Assembly (NCBI RefSeq): GCF_009296265.1
Contig: NZ_WBJS01000010.1
Coordinates: 17,778 to 81,777, forward strand
Length of the DNA stretch: 64,000 bases
From: Thioclava sp. JE_KL1
Lineage (GTDB): Bacteria > Pseudomonadota > Alphaproteobacteria > Rhodobacterales > Rhodobacteraceae
Direction of reading: 5' to 3'
Shown here: positions 17,479 through 25,768 of the stretch, piece after piece
Numbering within the stretch: the first letter of the stretch is position 1
How the letters are laid out: each line of letters starts with the position of its first letter
Notes under the pieces: generated by a model
The model's input: only the letters and a program-made list of their open reading frames with translations
What the model was told of the DNA's origin: nothing
The model's database searches: none
Made by a program: the position numbers and the translations under genes

Positions 17479-18116
17479 TGGACTTTCACCTCGACCGGCG
17501 TGATTAGCCACATCTTCGGATTGATCAGCTTGAAGGCGCCGGTGACGGTCACCGTCTTGCCGGTCAGGTTGGAGGTGTCGATCCCGTCGAGCACCTCGGC
17601 CTTCATCGCGCGGTTAATGCCCGCGCCCGCATCCTGGTATTCGATCTGGTTCTTGAAGGCGCCGAAGGAGATGTCGCCGGGCGCGTCGCGCAGGTCGGTG
17701 CCGTTGATCGCGGGCCCGGTCTGGACGCGGATGCGCACGTTGTCGAGCCCATCGACATTGATATCGTAGATGCCCGATTTGCCTTCGCCGACCGTTCCGG
17801 TCACGCGTACGGGCAGCACAGGCATCGCGCCACCGGTGCCGTATTTCTTGGCGGCCGCGGATTTGTCCTCGGCCAGTGCGGCGGCGAGCGTTTTGGCGTC
17901 GACGGCGCGCTTGACCACATCGTCGCGGATGCGGGGGAATTCCTTGGTGCCGTAGGCATCGGGGGAGAACCCGTCGACGCGGGTGTCCTGCTCGGAGCCG
18001 ATGGTGACGACGGTGGTGTCGAGCCCGATCGCGACGAGGGTGCACAGCGCCACGGCGCCGACAATGACGCCCCGCCGGCCGATACGCGGTTTCATGGAAA
18101 TATCGGTGGCATTCAT
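17475..18116 (-). CDS. DUF2291 family protein, first gene of the sugar transporter operon
   Basis: A 213-residue protein with an N-terminal signal anchor (hydrophobic residues about 14-31, GVIVGAVALCTLVAIGLDT) and a soluble extracytoplasmic domain; DUF2291 members are often called lipoproteins, but no lipobox cysteine is evident here apart from one within the membrane segment. DUF2291 genes regularly sit in ribose-type ABC operons for polyols in Rhizobiales and Rhodobacterales, where their role is unproven (accessory periplasmic factor is a reasonable guess). ATG 18116 has an excellent ribosome binding site (GGAGGAG). The stop overlaps the ATPase start. Confidence 0.82.
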   Translation of the reverse strand: MNATDISMKPRIGRRGVIVGAVALCTLVAIGLDTTVVTIGSEQDTRVDGFSPDAYGTKEFPRIRDDVVKRAVDAKTLAAALAEDKSAAAKKYGTGGAMPVLPVRVTGTVGEGKSGIYDINVDGLDNVRIRVQTGPAINGTDLRDAPGDISFGAFKNQIEYQDAGAGINRAMKAEVLDGIDTSNLTGKTVTVTGAFKLINPKMWLITPVEVKVQ

Positions 18117-18593
18117 GGCCTGTCGCTCCTCCCCTCGGGCCCCGGCGGGGCCTGTTGATCCTGTGTCGGGAGATGTTGACCCGGGCGCCAAACGACACCG
18201 GCTCGCTCGATCCCGGCGCGCTTGAGACCAGCACCTGTCGCGCGCCGCGCGGGCGGCGTCGTCAGGGTGCGTGTCGCGGCTGAGATCTCGCGCGGCCTAT
18301 CCAAAGTGCAGGCCGCCATCCTCCCGTTTCGCAAGACGAATCGTGCCGATGCCCGTTCCGCCTGCCACTCGCCGAATCCACTGAATTTTCCAGCCTTTTC
18401 CTCCGTTTGGCGGGCAGTGGCGTTCGGTTCGTGCTGATCACCATACCTGAAAAAAATTACAAAGAAAGAAAAAAAATACACTCGACATGTGGTCGGGCTT
18501 GGGTATGCTTGATGCGTCTCGAGGGCAGATTTGTCCCCGAGAAGACCGCATTGGCTGGAGGGGCCGCGGTCGCAAATCAAGGGAGGAGGTCGC
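18117..18593. promoter_or_regulatory. divergent promoter region of the transporter and eryABC operons
   Basis: A 477-bp region without a convincing gene separates the leftward transporter operon from the rightward ery genes. The right half is strongly A-rich on the plus strand; the 22-bp element at 18452-18473 is nearly the same (19 of 22) as one at 10283-10304 in the tkt/eryH promoter. The likely binder is EryD (SorC family) or the DeoR-family regulator encoded downstream. No sigma-70 boxes could be assigned with confidence. Confidence 0.6.
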
Positions 18594-18653
18594 ATGGCAC
18601 AAGCGCCTTGCGTGGCTCGCCATCTGCGTCCCGAAACGGTGCAGCATGGCTGA
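18594..18653 (+). CDS. candidate 19-residue leader peptide overlapping eryA
   Basis: ATG 18594 is preceded by a near-perfect Shine-Dalgarno GGGAGGAGG (18581-18589) and opens a short frame encoding MAQAPCVARHLRPETVQHG. Its TGA (18651-18653) overlaps the eryA start codon region (ATG 18646). The eryA ATG itself has only a weak ribosome binding site, so translation of eryA may depend on this upstream frame by coupling. Alternatively the frame is not translated into a functional product and the Shine-Dalgarno marks an unrecognised eryA start. There is no homology evidence for the peptide. Confidence 0.45.
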   Translation: MAQAPCVARHLRPETVQHG

Positions 18654-20247
18654 TCGCGACATCATTATCGGCATCGATGCGGGGACCTCCGTCATCAAGG
18701 CCGTGGCCTTCGATCTGGCGGGTCGGCAGATCGCGGCGGCGGCCGTGCCGAACCGCTACGACAGCGGCCCGAACGGGGCCGCGACCCAGAACATGGACCG
18801 GACATGGGCCGATTGCGCCAGCGCCCTGCGCAGCCTCGGCGAACGTGTCGAAGGGCTGGCGAGCCGCACCGCTGCGCTGGCGGTGACCGCGCAGGGCGAC
18901 GGTACGTGGCTCGTAGGGCAGGGCGATCGCCCGGTCGGTGATGCCTGGCTCTGGCTCGATGCGCGGGCGGCGGAGACCACCCGCAGGCTGGCCGGTCATG
19001 GCCGGGACGCGGCCCGCTTCCGCGCCACGGGCACCGCGCTCAACACCTGCCAGCAAGGCGCGCAGATGGCGCATATGGATCGCCATTGCCCCGAGCTTCT
19101 GGATCGCGCCGAGGTGGCGCTGCATTGCAAGGACTGGCTCTATCTGAACCTCACGGGCGTCCGCGCGACCGATCCCTCCGAGGCGAGCTTCACCTTCGGC
19201 GATTTCCGCACCCGCAGCTATTCCGACCTCGTGATCGAGGCGCTGGAATTGCGCGGGCGCAGCCATCTTTTGCCGCCGATCCTCGATGGTAGCCGCGATA
19301 CCCATCCGCTGAGCGACGCGGCGGCTGAGGCGACGGGCCTGCTGGCCGGTACGCCGGTCAGCCTCGGCTACGTGGATATGGTGATGACCGCGCTCGGCGC
19401 GGGCGTCCACACCGGCACTCCGGGGGCGGCGTGCTCCACCATCGGCTCGACCGGGGTGCATATGCGCGCCGTGCGCGACGAGGACGTAACGCTGAACGGA
19501 CGTTCGGGCTATGTGATCTGCCTTCCGGCAGAGGGCATGGTCACGCAGGTGCAGACGAACATGGCCGCCACGCTGAACATCGACTGGGCGCTGCGCGTCG
19601 CGGCCGATCTGATGAGCGAGACCGGCCATCCGCATGACTACGCCGATCTGGTAGCGCGGATCGATGGCTGGCTGGCCCGATCCGAACCGGGCGCGCTGCT
19701 CTATCAACCCTATGTCTCCGAGGCGGGCGAGCGCGGGCCAATGGTCAACGCCAATGCCCGCGCCGGGTTTATCGGCCTCTCCGCAGGCCACCGTTTCCCG
19801 GACATGATCCGTGCCGTGGTCGAAAGCCTCGGCATGGCCGCGCGCGACTGCTATGGCGCGATGGGAGAGCTGCCGCGGGAGTTGCGACTGACCGGCGGCG
19901 CTGCGCGCTCCGGCGCGTTGCGCGGAATTCTTGCCGCATCCGTCGGGGCACCCGTGCGGGTGTCGGCGCGCGAGGAGGCGGGCGCCGCTGGCTGCGCCAT
20001 GATGGCCGCCGTCGCGATCGGCGCCTATCCGGACATGGAAAGCTGCGTCGCCGAATGGGTCACGCCGCTTCTGGGCGAGGCCGAAGCGCCGGACCCGGCG
20101 CTTCAGACCACCTATGCAGACCTTTACCCCGCCTATGCCGAAGCCCGCGAGGCGCTCGAACCGGTCTGGGACCGGCTCGCAGATCATCGCGACCGGCGGA
20201 CCACCCCCGAAATCGATGCGCCGCGCACTGCGCAAGGAGGATCGTGA
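18646..20247 (+). CDS. eryA: erythritol kinase (FGGY family)
   Basis: A 533-residue FGGY carbohydrate kinase. The N-terminal ATPase fold starts IIIGIDAGTSVIKAVAFDLAG, and the C-terminal part shows AACSTIGSTGVHMRA and the adenosine-site stretch LRLTGGAARSGALRGILAA. EryA phosphorylates erythritol to L-erythritol 4-phosphate, the first committed step. The call rests on its place immediately before eryB, eryC and eryD homologues. ATG 18646 is chosen because it gives the family N-terminus; the frame extends back to 18487, but those residues do not look like a kinase. The next gene starts 1 bp after the stop, with AGGAGG before it. Confidence 0.92.
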   Translation: MADRDIIIGIDAGTSVIKAVAFDLAGRQIAAAAVPNRYDSGPNGAATQNMDRTWADCASALRSLGERVEGLASRTAALAVTAQGDGTWLVGQGDRPVGDAWLWLDARAAETTRRLAGHGRDAARFRATGTALNTCQQGAQMAHMDRHCPELLDRAEVALHCKDWLYLNLTGVRATDPSEASFTFGDFRTRSYSDLVIEALELRGRSHLLPPILDGSRDTHPLSDAAAEATGLLAGTPVSLGYVDMVMTALGAGVHTGTPGAACSTIGSTGVHMRAVRDEDVTLNGRSGYVICLPAEGMVTQVQTNMAATLNIDWALRVAADLMSETGHPHDYADLVARIDGWLARSEPGALLYQPYVSEAGERGPMVNANARAGFIGLSAGHRFPDMIRAVVESLGMAARDCYGAMGELPRELRLTGGAARSGALRGILAASVGAPVRVSAREEAGAAGCAMMAAVAIGAYPDMESCVAEWVTPLLGEAEAPDPALQTTYADLYPAYAEAREALEPVWDRLADHRDRRTTPEIDAPRTAQGGS

Positions 20248-20248
20248 C

Positions 20249-21757
20249 ATGAGCACGCAGGAACTGGATCTTTTCGTCATCGGAGGCGGCATCAACGGCG
20301 CGGGCTTCGCGCGCGACGCGGCGGGCCGCGGCCTCAAGGTGGCGCTGTGCGAAAAGGATGACCTTGCCGAGGGCACGTCGTCGCGCTCGGGCAAGCTGGT
20401 GCATGGCGGGCTGCGCTATCTCGAATATTACGAGTTCCGGCTCGTGCGCGAGGCGCTGATCGAACGCGAAGTGCTGATGAATGCCGCGCCGCATATCATT
20501 TGGCCGCTGCGCTTCGTGCTGCCGCATTCGCCGCAGGATCGCCCGGCCTGGCTGGTGCGGTTGGGACTGTTCCTTTACGACCATCTCGGCGGGCGAAAGA
20601 AGCTGCCGGGGACGCGCACGCTCGACCTGCTTCGCGATCCCGAGGGCGCGCCGCTCCTCGACAAATATACGCGCGGTTTTGAGTACTCCGATTGCTGGGT
20701 CGACGATGCGCGTCTGGTGACGCTCAACGCGCTCGATGCGGCGCAGCGCGGGGCCATCGTGATGACCCGCTCGCCCGCGATCAGCGCGCGGCGTGAAGAC
20801 GGCAAATGGCGCGTGACCACGCAAAACAGCCTGACCGGAGAAAAACGCGAATTCCTCGCCAAATGTCTGGTGAATGCCGCCGGTCCGTGGGTGACCGATG
20901 TGCTGACCCGGGTCGCCGGGGCCAATTCGACGCGCAACGTCCGGCTGGTCAAAGGCAGCCATATCATCGTGCCGAAATTCTGGGAGGGGCCGCATAGCTA
21001 CCTCGTGCAGAATACCGACAAGCGGGTGATCTTCATCAACGCCTACGAGGGCGACAAGGCGCTGATCGGGACGACCGATATTGCCTATGAAGGCCGGGCC
21101 GAGGATGTCTCGATCGACGACGGCGAGATCACCTATCTGCTCGACTGCGTGAACCGCTACTTCAAGGAGAAGCTGCGGCGCGAGGATATTCTCGAGACCT
21201 TCTCGGGGGTGCGGCCGCTGTTCGACGACGGCAAGGGCAACCCTTCGGCGGTGACCCGCGACTATGTCTTCGATCTCGACGAGACCGGCGGCGCGCCGCT
21301 GCTGAACATCTTCGGCGGCAAGATCACCACTTTCCGCGAGCTGGCCGAACGGGGCATGCACGAGATTCGCCATGTCTTCCCGAAGATGGGCGGCGACTGG
21401 ACCGAAGAGGCGGCGCTGCCGGGCGGCGACATGCCGGGGGCGGATTACGACGCGTTCCGCGAGACGCTGAAGGCCGAATATCCGTGGATGTCTCGGGACT
21501 TGCGCGAATATTACGGACGTCGCTACGGGACCCTCACGCATCGGATCGTGGGCACGGCCAATGACCCCAAAGGTCTCGGGCGCCATTTCGGCGGGCATCT
21601 CTACGAGGCCGAGGTGACGTGGCTGGTCGAGAACGAATGGGCGGCCACGGCGGAGGATATCCTCTGGCGGCGCACCAAGCACCGGCTGACCATGTCCGAG
21701 GCCGAGATCGCGGCCTTCACCGAATGGTTCGACACGGCGCATGCGGTGGCTGCCTGA
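20249..21757 (+). CDS. eryB: L-erythritol 4-phosphate dehydrogenase (GlpD-like flavoprotein)
   Basis: A 502-residue FAD enzyme of the glycerol-3-phosphate dehydrogenase (GlpD) family. The dinucleotide motif FVIGGGINGAGFARDAAG is at the N-terminus, followed by GTSSRSGKLVHGGLRYLEYY and PHIIWPLRFVLPH. EryB oxidises L-erythritol 4-phosphate to L-erythrulose 1-phosphate (3-keto product), passing electrons to the membrane quinone pool. Order eryA-eryB-eryC with 1-bp gap and TGATG overlap matches known erythritol operons. A plain aerobic GlpD is the alternative, but gene order argues against it. Confidence 0.92.
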   Translation: MSTQELDLFVIGGGINGAGFARDAAGRGLKVALCEKDDLAEGTSSRSGKLVHGGLRYLEYYEFRLVREALIEREVLMNAAPHIIWPLRFVLPHSPQDRPAWLVRLGLFLYDHLGGRKKLPGTRTLDLLRDPEGAPLLDKYTRGFEYSDCWVDDARLVTLNALDAAQRGAIVMTRSPAISARREDGKWRVTTQNSLTGEKREFLAKCLVNAAGPWVTDVLTRVAGANSTRNVRLVKGSHIIVPKFWEGPHSYLVQNTDKRVIFINAYEGDKALIGTTDIAYEGRAEDVSIDDGEITYLLDCVNRYFKEKLRREDILETFSGVRPLFDDGKGNPSAVTRDYVFDLDETGGAPLLNIFGGKITTFRELAERGMHEIRHVFPKMGGDWTEEAALPGGDMPGADYDAFRETLKAEYPWMSRDLREYYGRRYGTLTHRIVGTANDPKGLGRHFGGHLYEAEVTWLVENEWAATAEDILWRRTKHRLTMSEAEIAAFTEWFDTAHAVAA

Positions 21758-22689
21758 TGGGACTGACGCTGTCTTTGAACACCAATCCGCTGGTGAACCG
21801 CTTTGCCGATCCGGACGACCTGATCGATTGCGTCGCCCGCGATCTGCGAATCCGCGACCTGCAACTGACGCACGAATTCATCAACCCGTCCTGGCCCGCG
21901 CCGGTGATCCGGCGCCTGACCCGGCAGATGGCTGCGGCGCTGTCTCGGACCGGGGTGCGTGTGACCTCTGGGATGACGGGGCCTTACGGGCGGCTGAACC
22001 ATTTCGGCCATCCCGACCGCGACGTGCGGCGCTACTATGTCGACTGGTTCAAGACCTTCGCGGATATCACCGCCGATCTCGGCGGAACGTCTGTGGGCAC
22101 CCAGTTCGCCATCCTGACCTATCGCGAGCAGGACGACCCGGCCAAGCGCGAAGAGATGATCCGGATCGCCATCGACTGCTGGGCCGAAGTGGCCGAGCAC
22201 GGCAAAGCCGCCGGGCTGGACTATGTCTTCTGGGAGCCGATGAGCGTGGCGCGCGAATTCGGCGAAACCATCTCCGAATGCATGGCGCTGCAGGACCGGC
22301 TGACCGCGGCGAATATGGCGATCCCGATGTGGATGATGGCCGATATCGACCATGGCGACGTGACCTCCGAGAACCCGGACGACTTCGACCCTTACGCCTG
22401 GGCGCGGGCCGTGCCGAAGGTTTCTCCGATCATCCACATCAAGCAAAGCCTGATGGACAAGGGCGGGCATCGGCCCTTCACGGCGGAGTTCAACGCGCGC
22501 GGCCGCATCCAGCCCGAGCCGCTGCTCAAGGCCTTTGCCGAGGGTGGCGCGGCGGACAATGAGATCTGCCTCGAGCTGTCCTTCAAGGAGCGCGAGCCCA
22601 ACGACCGCGAGGTGATCCCGCAGATCGCCGAAAGCGTGGCGTTCTGGGCGCCGCATATCGACACCGGAGCCTCCGACCTCAAGGTCTGA
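21757..22689 (+). CDS. eryC: EryC-like sugar phosphate isomerase/epimerase (TIM barrel)
   Basis: A 310-residue xylose-isomerase-like TIM-barrel protein (LNTNPLVNRFADPDDLIDC, GLDYVFWEPMSVAREFGETI, MMADIDHGD, IIHIKQSLMDKGGH, ICLELSFKERE), with Glu, Asp and His residues placed as metal ligands. EryC of Brucella isomerises L-erythrulose 1-phosphate early in the pathway and works together with EryH and EryI. The ATG shares a base with the eryB stop (TGATG), showing coupling. The longer frame beginning at 21619 reads through the end of eryB and is not used. Confidence 0.88.
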   Translation: MGLTLSLNTNPLVNRFADPDDLIDCVARDLRIRDLQLTHEFINPSWPAPVIRRLTRQMAAALSRTGVRVTSGMTGPYGRLNHFGHPDRDVRRYYVDWFKTFADITADLGGTSVGTQFAILTYREQDDPAKREEMIRIAIDCWAEVAEHGKAAGLDYVFWEPMSVAREFGETISECMALQDRLTAANMAIPMWMMADIDHGDVTSENPDDFDPYAWARAVPKVSPIIHIKQSLMDKGGHRPFTAEFNARGRIQPEPLLKAFAEGGAADNEICLELSFKEREPNDREVIPQIAESVAFWAPHIDTGASDLKV

Positions 22690-22744
22690 GGTCCGGGCAA
22701 TGCGGCGGGGCTTCCCTAGGTCTCGCCTGCGCCTTATCAATAAC

Positions 22745-22767
22745 GCCGCGCAACGATCTTGCGCGGC
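22745..22767 (+). promoter_or_regulatory. 9-bp inverted repeat between eryC and eryD
   Basis: GCCGCGCAA and TTGCGCGGC are perfectly paired around CGATC in the 95-bp gap before eryD, ending 17 bp before the eryD ATG. It may be an EryD autoregulatory operator or a hairpin that lowers regulator expression. The stem is followed by CCGAACC, not a T-run, so a terminator is unlikely. Confidence 0.5.
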
Positions 22768-22784
22768 CCGAACCGAAGGACAGC

Positions 22785-23720
22785 ATGAACGACACCGATG
22801 AAACACTCGCCATCCGCGCAGCGTGGATGCACTACGTGGGCGGGCTCACGCAGGCCAAGGTCGCCAAGCGGCTCGGTCTGCCGTCGGTCAAGGCCCACCG
22901 GCTGATCGCCAAGGCGGTGGCCGACGGTCGGGTGAAAGTGTCGATCGAGGGCGATATCGTCGAATGCGTCGAGCTGGAGACGCGGCTGTTCGAGACCTAC
23001 GATCTCAAGCTTTGCGAAGTCGCGCCGGATATCGGCGAAGAGGGCTTGCCGCTGCGCGCATTGGCACTGGCGGGCGCGGCCTATCTCAAGCGTCAGTTCG
23101 AAGCGGGCGAACATTCGATCATCGGGTTGGGACATGGCCGAACCTTGGCCGAAGTGACCCGGCAACTGCCGCGCACCGATGCCAAGGGGCTGCATTTCGT
23201 CTCGCTGCTGGGCGGGCTGACCCGCAACTTCGCCGCCAACCCGCATGACGTGATGCATCGCATCGCGGAGAAGACCGGCGCGCGCGCCTATGTCATGCCG
23301 GTGCCGTTCTTCGCCAATACGGTCGAGGACCGCGAGGTGCTGCTGTCGCAGCGCGGCGTCGATGAGGTTTTCCGCATGGCGCAATCCGCGACGCTCAAGA
23401 TCGTCGGTATCGGCACTGCCACGGCGGATGCGCAGCTCGTCTCCTCGGGGATGATCGAACCGGGAGAGATCGAGGCGATCGCGGCTGCGGGCGCGCAGGG
23501 CGAGATGCTTGGCGATTTCTTCGATGCCTCCGGGAATGTTGTAGAAACCACGCTTTCGGCCCGAACGCTCGCAGTGGGCTACGATCCCGAGCGCGAAGAG
23601 GATATCGTCGCCATCGCGGGCGGGCCGGACAAGGTCGAAGCGATCCGGGCGGTTCTGCGGTCTGGCAGGGTGGCCGGGCTGATCACCGACGAGCGGACCG
23701 CGCGCGCGCTACTGAGCTGA
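22785..23720 (+). CDS. eryD: SorC-family erythritol regulator
   Basis: A 311-residue SorC/DeoR-type regulator: an N-terminal helix-turn-helix (GGLTQAKVAKRLGLPSVKAHRLIAKA, about residues 20-45) and a sugar-binding domain with IIGLGHGRTLAEV and VVETTLSARTLAVG. EryD represses the ery operon in Brucella and is relieved by a pathway intermediate; the same role is inferred here. The gene follows eryC after 95 bp containing an inverted repeat and is followed after 22 bp by a DeoR-family gene. Position and family together make the name secure. Confidence 0.9.
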   Translation: MNDTDETLAIRAAWMHYVGGLTQAKVAKRLGLPSVKAHRLIAKAVADGRVKVSIEGDIVECVELETRLFETYDLKLCEVAPDIGEEGLPLRALALAGAAYLKRQFEAGEHSIIGLGHGRTLAEVTRQLPRTDAKGLHFVSLLGGLTRNFAANPHDVMHRIAEKTGARAYVMPVPFFANTVEDREVLLSQRGVDEVFRMAQSATLKIVGIGTATADAQLVSSGMIEPGEIEAIAAAGAQGEMLGDFFDASGNVVETTLSARTLAVGYDPEREEDIVAIAGGPDKVEAIRAVLRSGRVAGLITDERTARALLS

Positions 23721-23742
23721 CGGCACGCAAAGGACGACCCTG

Positions 23743-24510
23743 ATGAAACGAGACGACCGGAGGCAGAGCATCCTCGACGCACTGGTGCGCGACGGGGCGG
23801 TGCAGCTCGACGAGTTGGCCGAACGGTTCGGTGTCTCGAAGATGACGATCCACCGCGATCTCGACGATCTCGAAACGGAAGGGCTGCTGCGGAAGATCCG
23901 GGGCGGCGCCACGATCGAGCCCGGCTCGCAATTCGAGAGCGATTTCCGGTTCCGTCAGTTGCAGGGTCATGACCTCAAGGAACGAATGGCCCGCGCCGCG
24001 CTCGAATGGGTGGAGCCGGGAATGACCGTGATGGTCAACGATGGCTCGACCGCGTCCGTGTTGGGCAGCCTGTTGCCGGAGAAGCGTCCGTTGACGGTAA
24101 TCACCAACAATGACGCGGTGATGGAGGCCCTGAAAGCCGAGCCGGGGATGACGGTCATCGCGCTGGGCGGACGCTATTCGGCGAAATACAACGCATGGAT
24201 CGGTCGGGTCACGGAAGGCGCGCTCGCGACGTTGCGCGCCGATCTGGCCTTCATCTCGACGCCGGCGGCGGGGGATGGGCGCGTCTACCACATGGACGAC
24301 GACATCACGCGCGCGAAGCGGGGCATGATGGACGCCGCCGCGCAGTCGGTGCTGCTGATCAACCATCTGCGTTTCGACCGGACGGCGCTGCACGTTCTGG
24401 CCGACTTCTCGGAATTCGCGGCGGTCATCACCGACGCCGAACCGTCGGAAGCAGCCCGGGCGCAGATCGAAGCCACGGGGGCCGCGCTCAAAGTGGCGAA
24501 GAGCGGGTAG
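23743..24510 (+). CDS. DeoR-family regulator of the erythritol locus
   Basis: A 255-residue DeoR/GlpR-type regulator. The helix-turn-helix covers residues 5-50 (RRQSILDALVRDGAVQLDEL, then FGVSKMTIHRDLDDLE), followed by the phosphosugar-sensing domain (GMTVMVNDGSTASVLGSLLP, ALGGRYSAKYNAWIG). Erythritol loci of Sinorhizobium and Brucella carry such a second regulator next to eryD and the tpi/rpiB pair. Here eryH/eryI lie in a separate operon, so this regulator may link the two through the shared A-rich element at 10283 and 18452. It is co-transcribed with eryD. No clear terminator follows. Confidence 0.88.
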   Translation: MKRDDRRQSILDALVRDGAVQLDELAERFGVSKMTIHRDLDDLETEGLLRKIRGGATIEPGSQFESDFRFRQLQGHDLKERMARAALEWVEPGMTVMVNDGSTASVLGSLLPEKRPLTVITNNDAVMEALKAEPGMTVIALGGRYSAKYNAWIGRVTEGALATLRADLAFISTPAAGDGRVYHMDDDITRAKRGMMDAAAQSVLLINHLRFDRTALHVLADFSEFAAVITDAEPSEAARAQIEATGAALKVAKSG

Positions 24511-24577
24511 GGCACCGCTTTTTGCGACCTTTGTCACGACGGCGGGTCGGTTGCGCCATTGGGAAAGCGCAGTGAAT

Positions 24578-24592
24578 TGAAGCAGCGCTTCA
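24578..24592. promoter_or_regulatory. inverted repeat upstream of the LysR gene
   Basis: TGAAGC-AGC-GCTTCA is a perfect 6-bp dyad in the 212-bp gap between the DeoR gene and the LysR gene, 131 bp before the LysR start. It could be a LysR-type binding site or part of a weak terminator; there is no T-run. The rest of the gap holds nothing recognisable. Confidence 0.3.
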
Positions 24593-24722
24593 CAGGATTT
24601 GCATCTGCCATTAAACATCATGGAAAGAATTGCCACGATGCCGGGCAGCATCCGTGACGGCTTCCGCCACACGACTTGCGCGCAATCGCATCCGGTACGG
24701 TCGTATTTCCAAGGCGCAGGAC

Positions 24723-25712
24723 ATGCTCAAAGACATCAATCTCAACGCGATGAACCACTTCGAGGCCGTCGCTCGGCTCGGCGGCATATCGAAGGCGGCC
24801 GAGGAGCTGGGCGTGTCGCCTTCCGCCGTCAGCCAACAGATCCGTCAGTTCGAGCAGCAAATGGGTGTGCGCCTGTTCAAACGGGAGAAGCGGCGACTAT
24901 CACTGACACTGGATGGCGAACGGCTGTTCCAGACGACAACGCAGGCATTCCGGATGATGCGCGACGTGCGCTCCGCGATCCAGCGCCAGCGCGAGACGCG
25001 CCATTTCATCCTGCGGGTGTCGCCCTCTTTCGCGGTGCGCTGGCTGTCTCCGCGGCTCAAGTCGTTTCTCGAGCTTGCGCCGAACTGGGACATGCGGATC
25101 GATGCCGCGCCCGATTTCTCCGACTTCGAGACGGAGGTCGTCGATCTGGACCTGCGCTACGGCGAAGGCGGCTGGACCGGGCTGCACGAAGAAGCCGTTG
25201 TCCATGACCTCGTGTTGCCGATGTGCTCGCCCGGCTATCTGGAAGAGTTGCACACCCTGTCAGACGATCCCATCGGACAGTTGCGACAAGCGCGGCTGAT
25301 CGATTCGGTGAAGACGCATTACCGCTGGGATTTCTGGCTGGCGCGGCATGGCATCATGGGAGAGCGGATGATCTACCCGATGCGGTTCGACCGCTCGTCG
25401 ATGGCGATTCAGCTGGCGACCGACGGGGCAGGGGTCGTTCTGGAAAGTACGACGCTCGCCCTGAACGAGCTGGAGCGCGGGGCCCTCGTGCCGCTGTCGA
25501 CCGCTTTCGAAGCGATCCGCTTTCCTGCTTACTGGCTCGTCTCTCCTGCGCGCCATACCAGCCGCCGGATCGTGCGGATCTTCTCGGACTGGATGCGGGA
25601 GGAAGGTGCTGCCCATGATGCGCGCGCCTCGGCGCTTATCACTGGCTTGGGCTGCCGCATCCGGGAGCAGCGCGGGCGACAGCTGCCGGGGGAAGAGTAC
25701 CTGCCCGAATGA
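24723..25712 (+). CDS. LysR-family transcriptional regulator (GcvA-like)
   Basis: A 329-residue LysR regulator. The winged helix-turn-helix is at residues 10-65 (MNHFEAVARLGGISKAAEEL, then GVSPSAVSQQIRQFE) and the effector domain continues with FILRVSPSFAVRWLSPRLKSFLEL, typical of the GcvA/AmpR branch. The chosen ATG at 24723 gives the standard N-terminus; the frame begins earlier without homology. It is convergent with the TRAP operon (25769 onward), so a target is not obvious; it might act on the divergent promoter at 31396-31622 or elsewhere. A C-terminal tail of about 30 residues is longer than usual. Confidence 0.9.
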   Translation: MLKDINLNAMNHFEAVARLGGISKAAEELGVSPSAVSQQIRQFEQQMGVRLFKREKRRLSLTLDGERLFQTTTQAFRMMRDVRSAIQRQRETRHFILRVSPSFAVRWLSPRLKSFLELAPNWDMRIDAAPDFSDFETEVVDLDLRYGEGGWTGLHEEAVVHDLVLPMCSPGYLEELHTLSDDPIGQLRQARLIDSVKTHYRWDFWLARHGIMGERMIYPMRFDRSSMAIQLATDGAGVVLESTTLALNELERGALVPLSTAFEAIRFPAYWLVSPARHTSRRIVRIFSDWMREEGAAHDARASALITGLGCRIREQRGRQLPGEEYLPE

Positions 25713-25715
25713 GAC

Positions 25716-25743
25716 GCGCGCGCCCCGTTGCCAAGGCGCGCGC
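25716..25743. terminator. hairpin between convergent LysR and TRAP genes
   Basis: Perfect 9-bp stem GCGCGCGCC/GGCGCGCGC with a 10-nt loop, placed directly after the LysR stop and 26 bp from the end of the leftward TRAP permease gene. There is no T-run on either side, so it is a weak or factor-assisted bidirectional terminator at best. Confidence 0.45.
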
Positions 25744-25768
25744 AATGGATGCTGATGCCGGATGCGGG

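Noticed and set aside
18487..18645. N-terminal extension of eryA
   Set aside because: The 53 extra residues are not kinase-like and overlap the promoter zone; the FGGY fold begins right after ATG 18646.
18577..20394. Minus-strand open frame of 605 codons opposite eryA
   Set aside because: Shadow of the FGGY kinase; composition without hydrophobic or motif structure.
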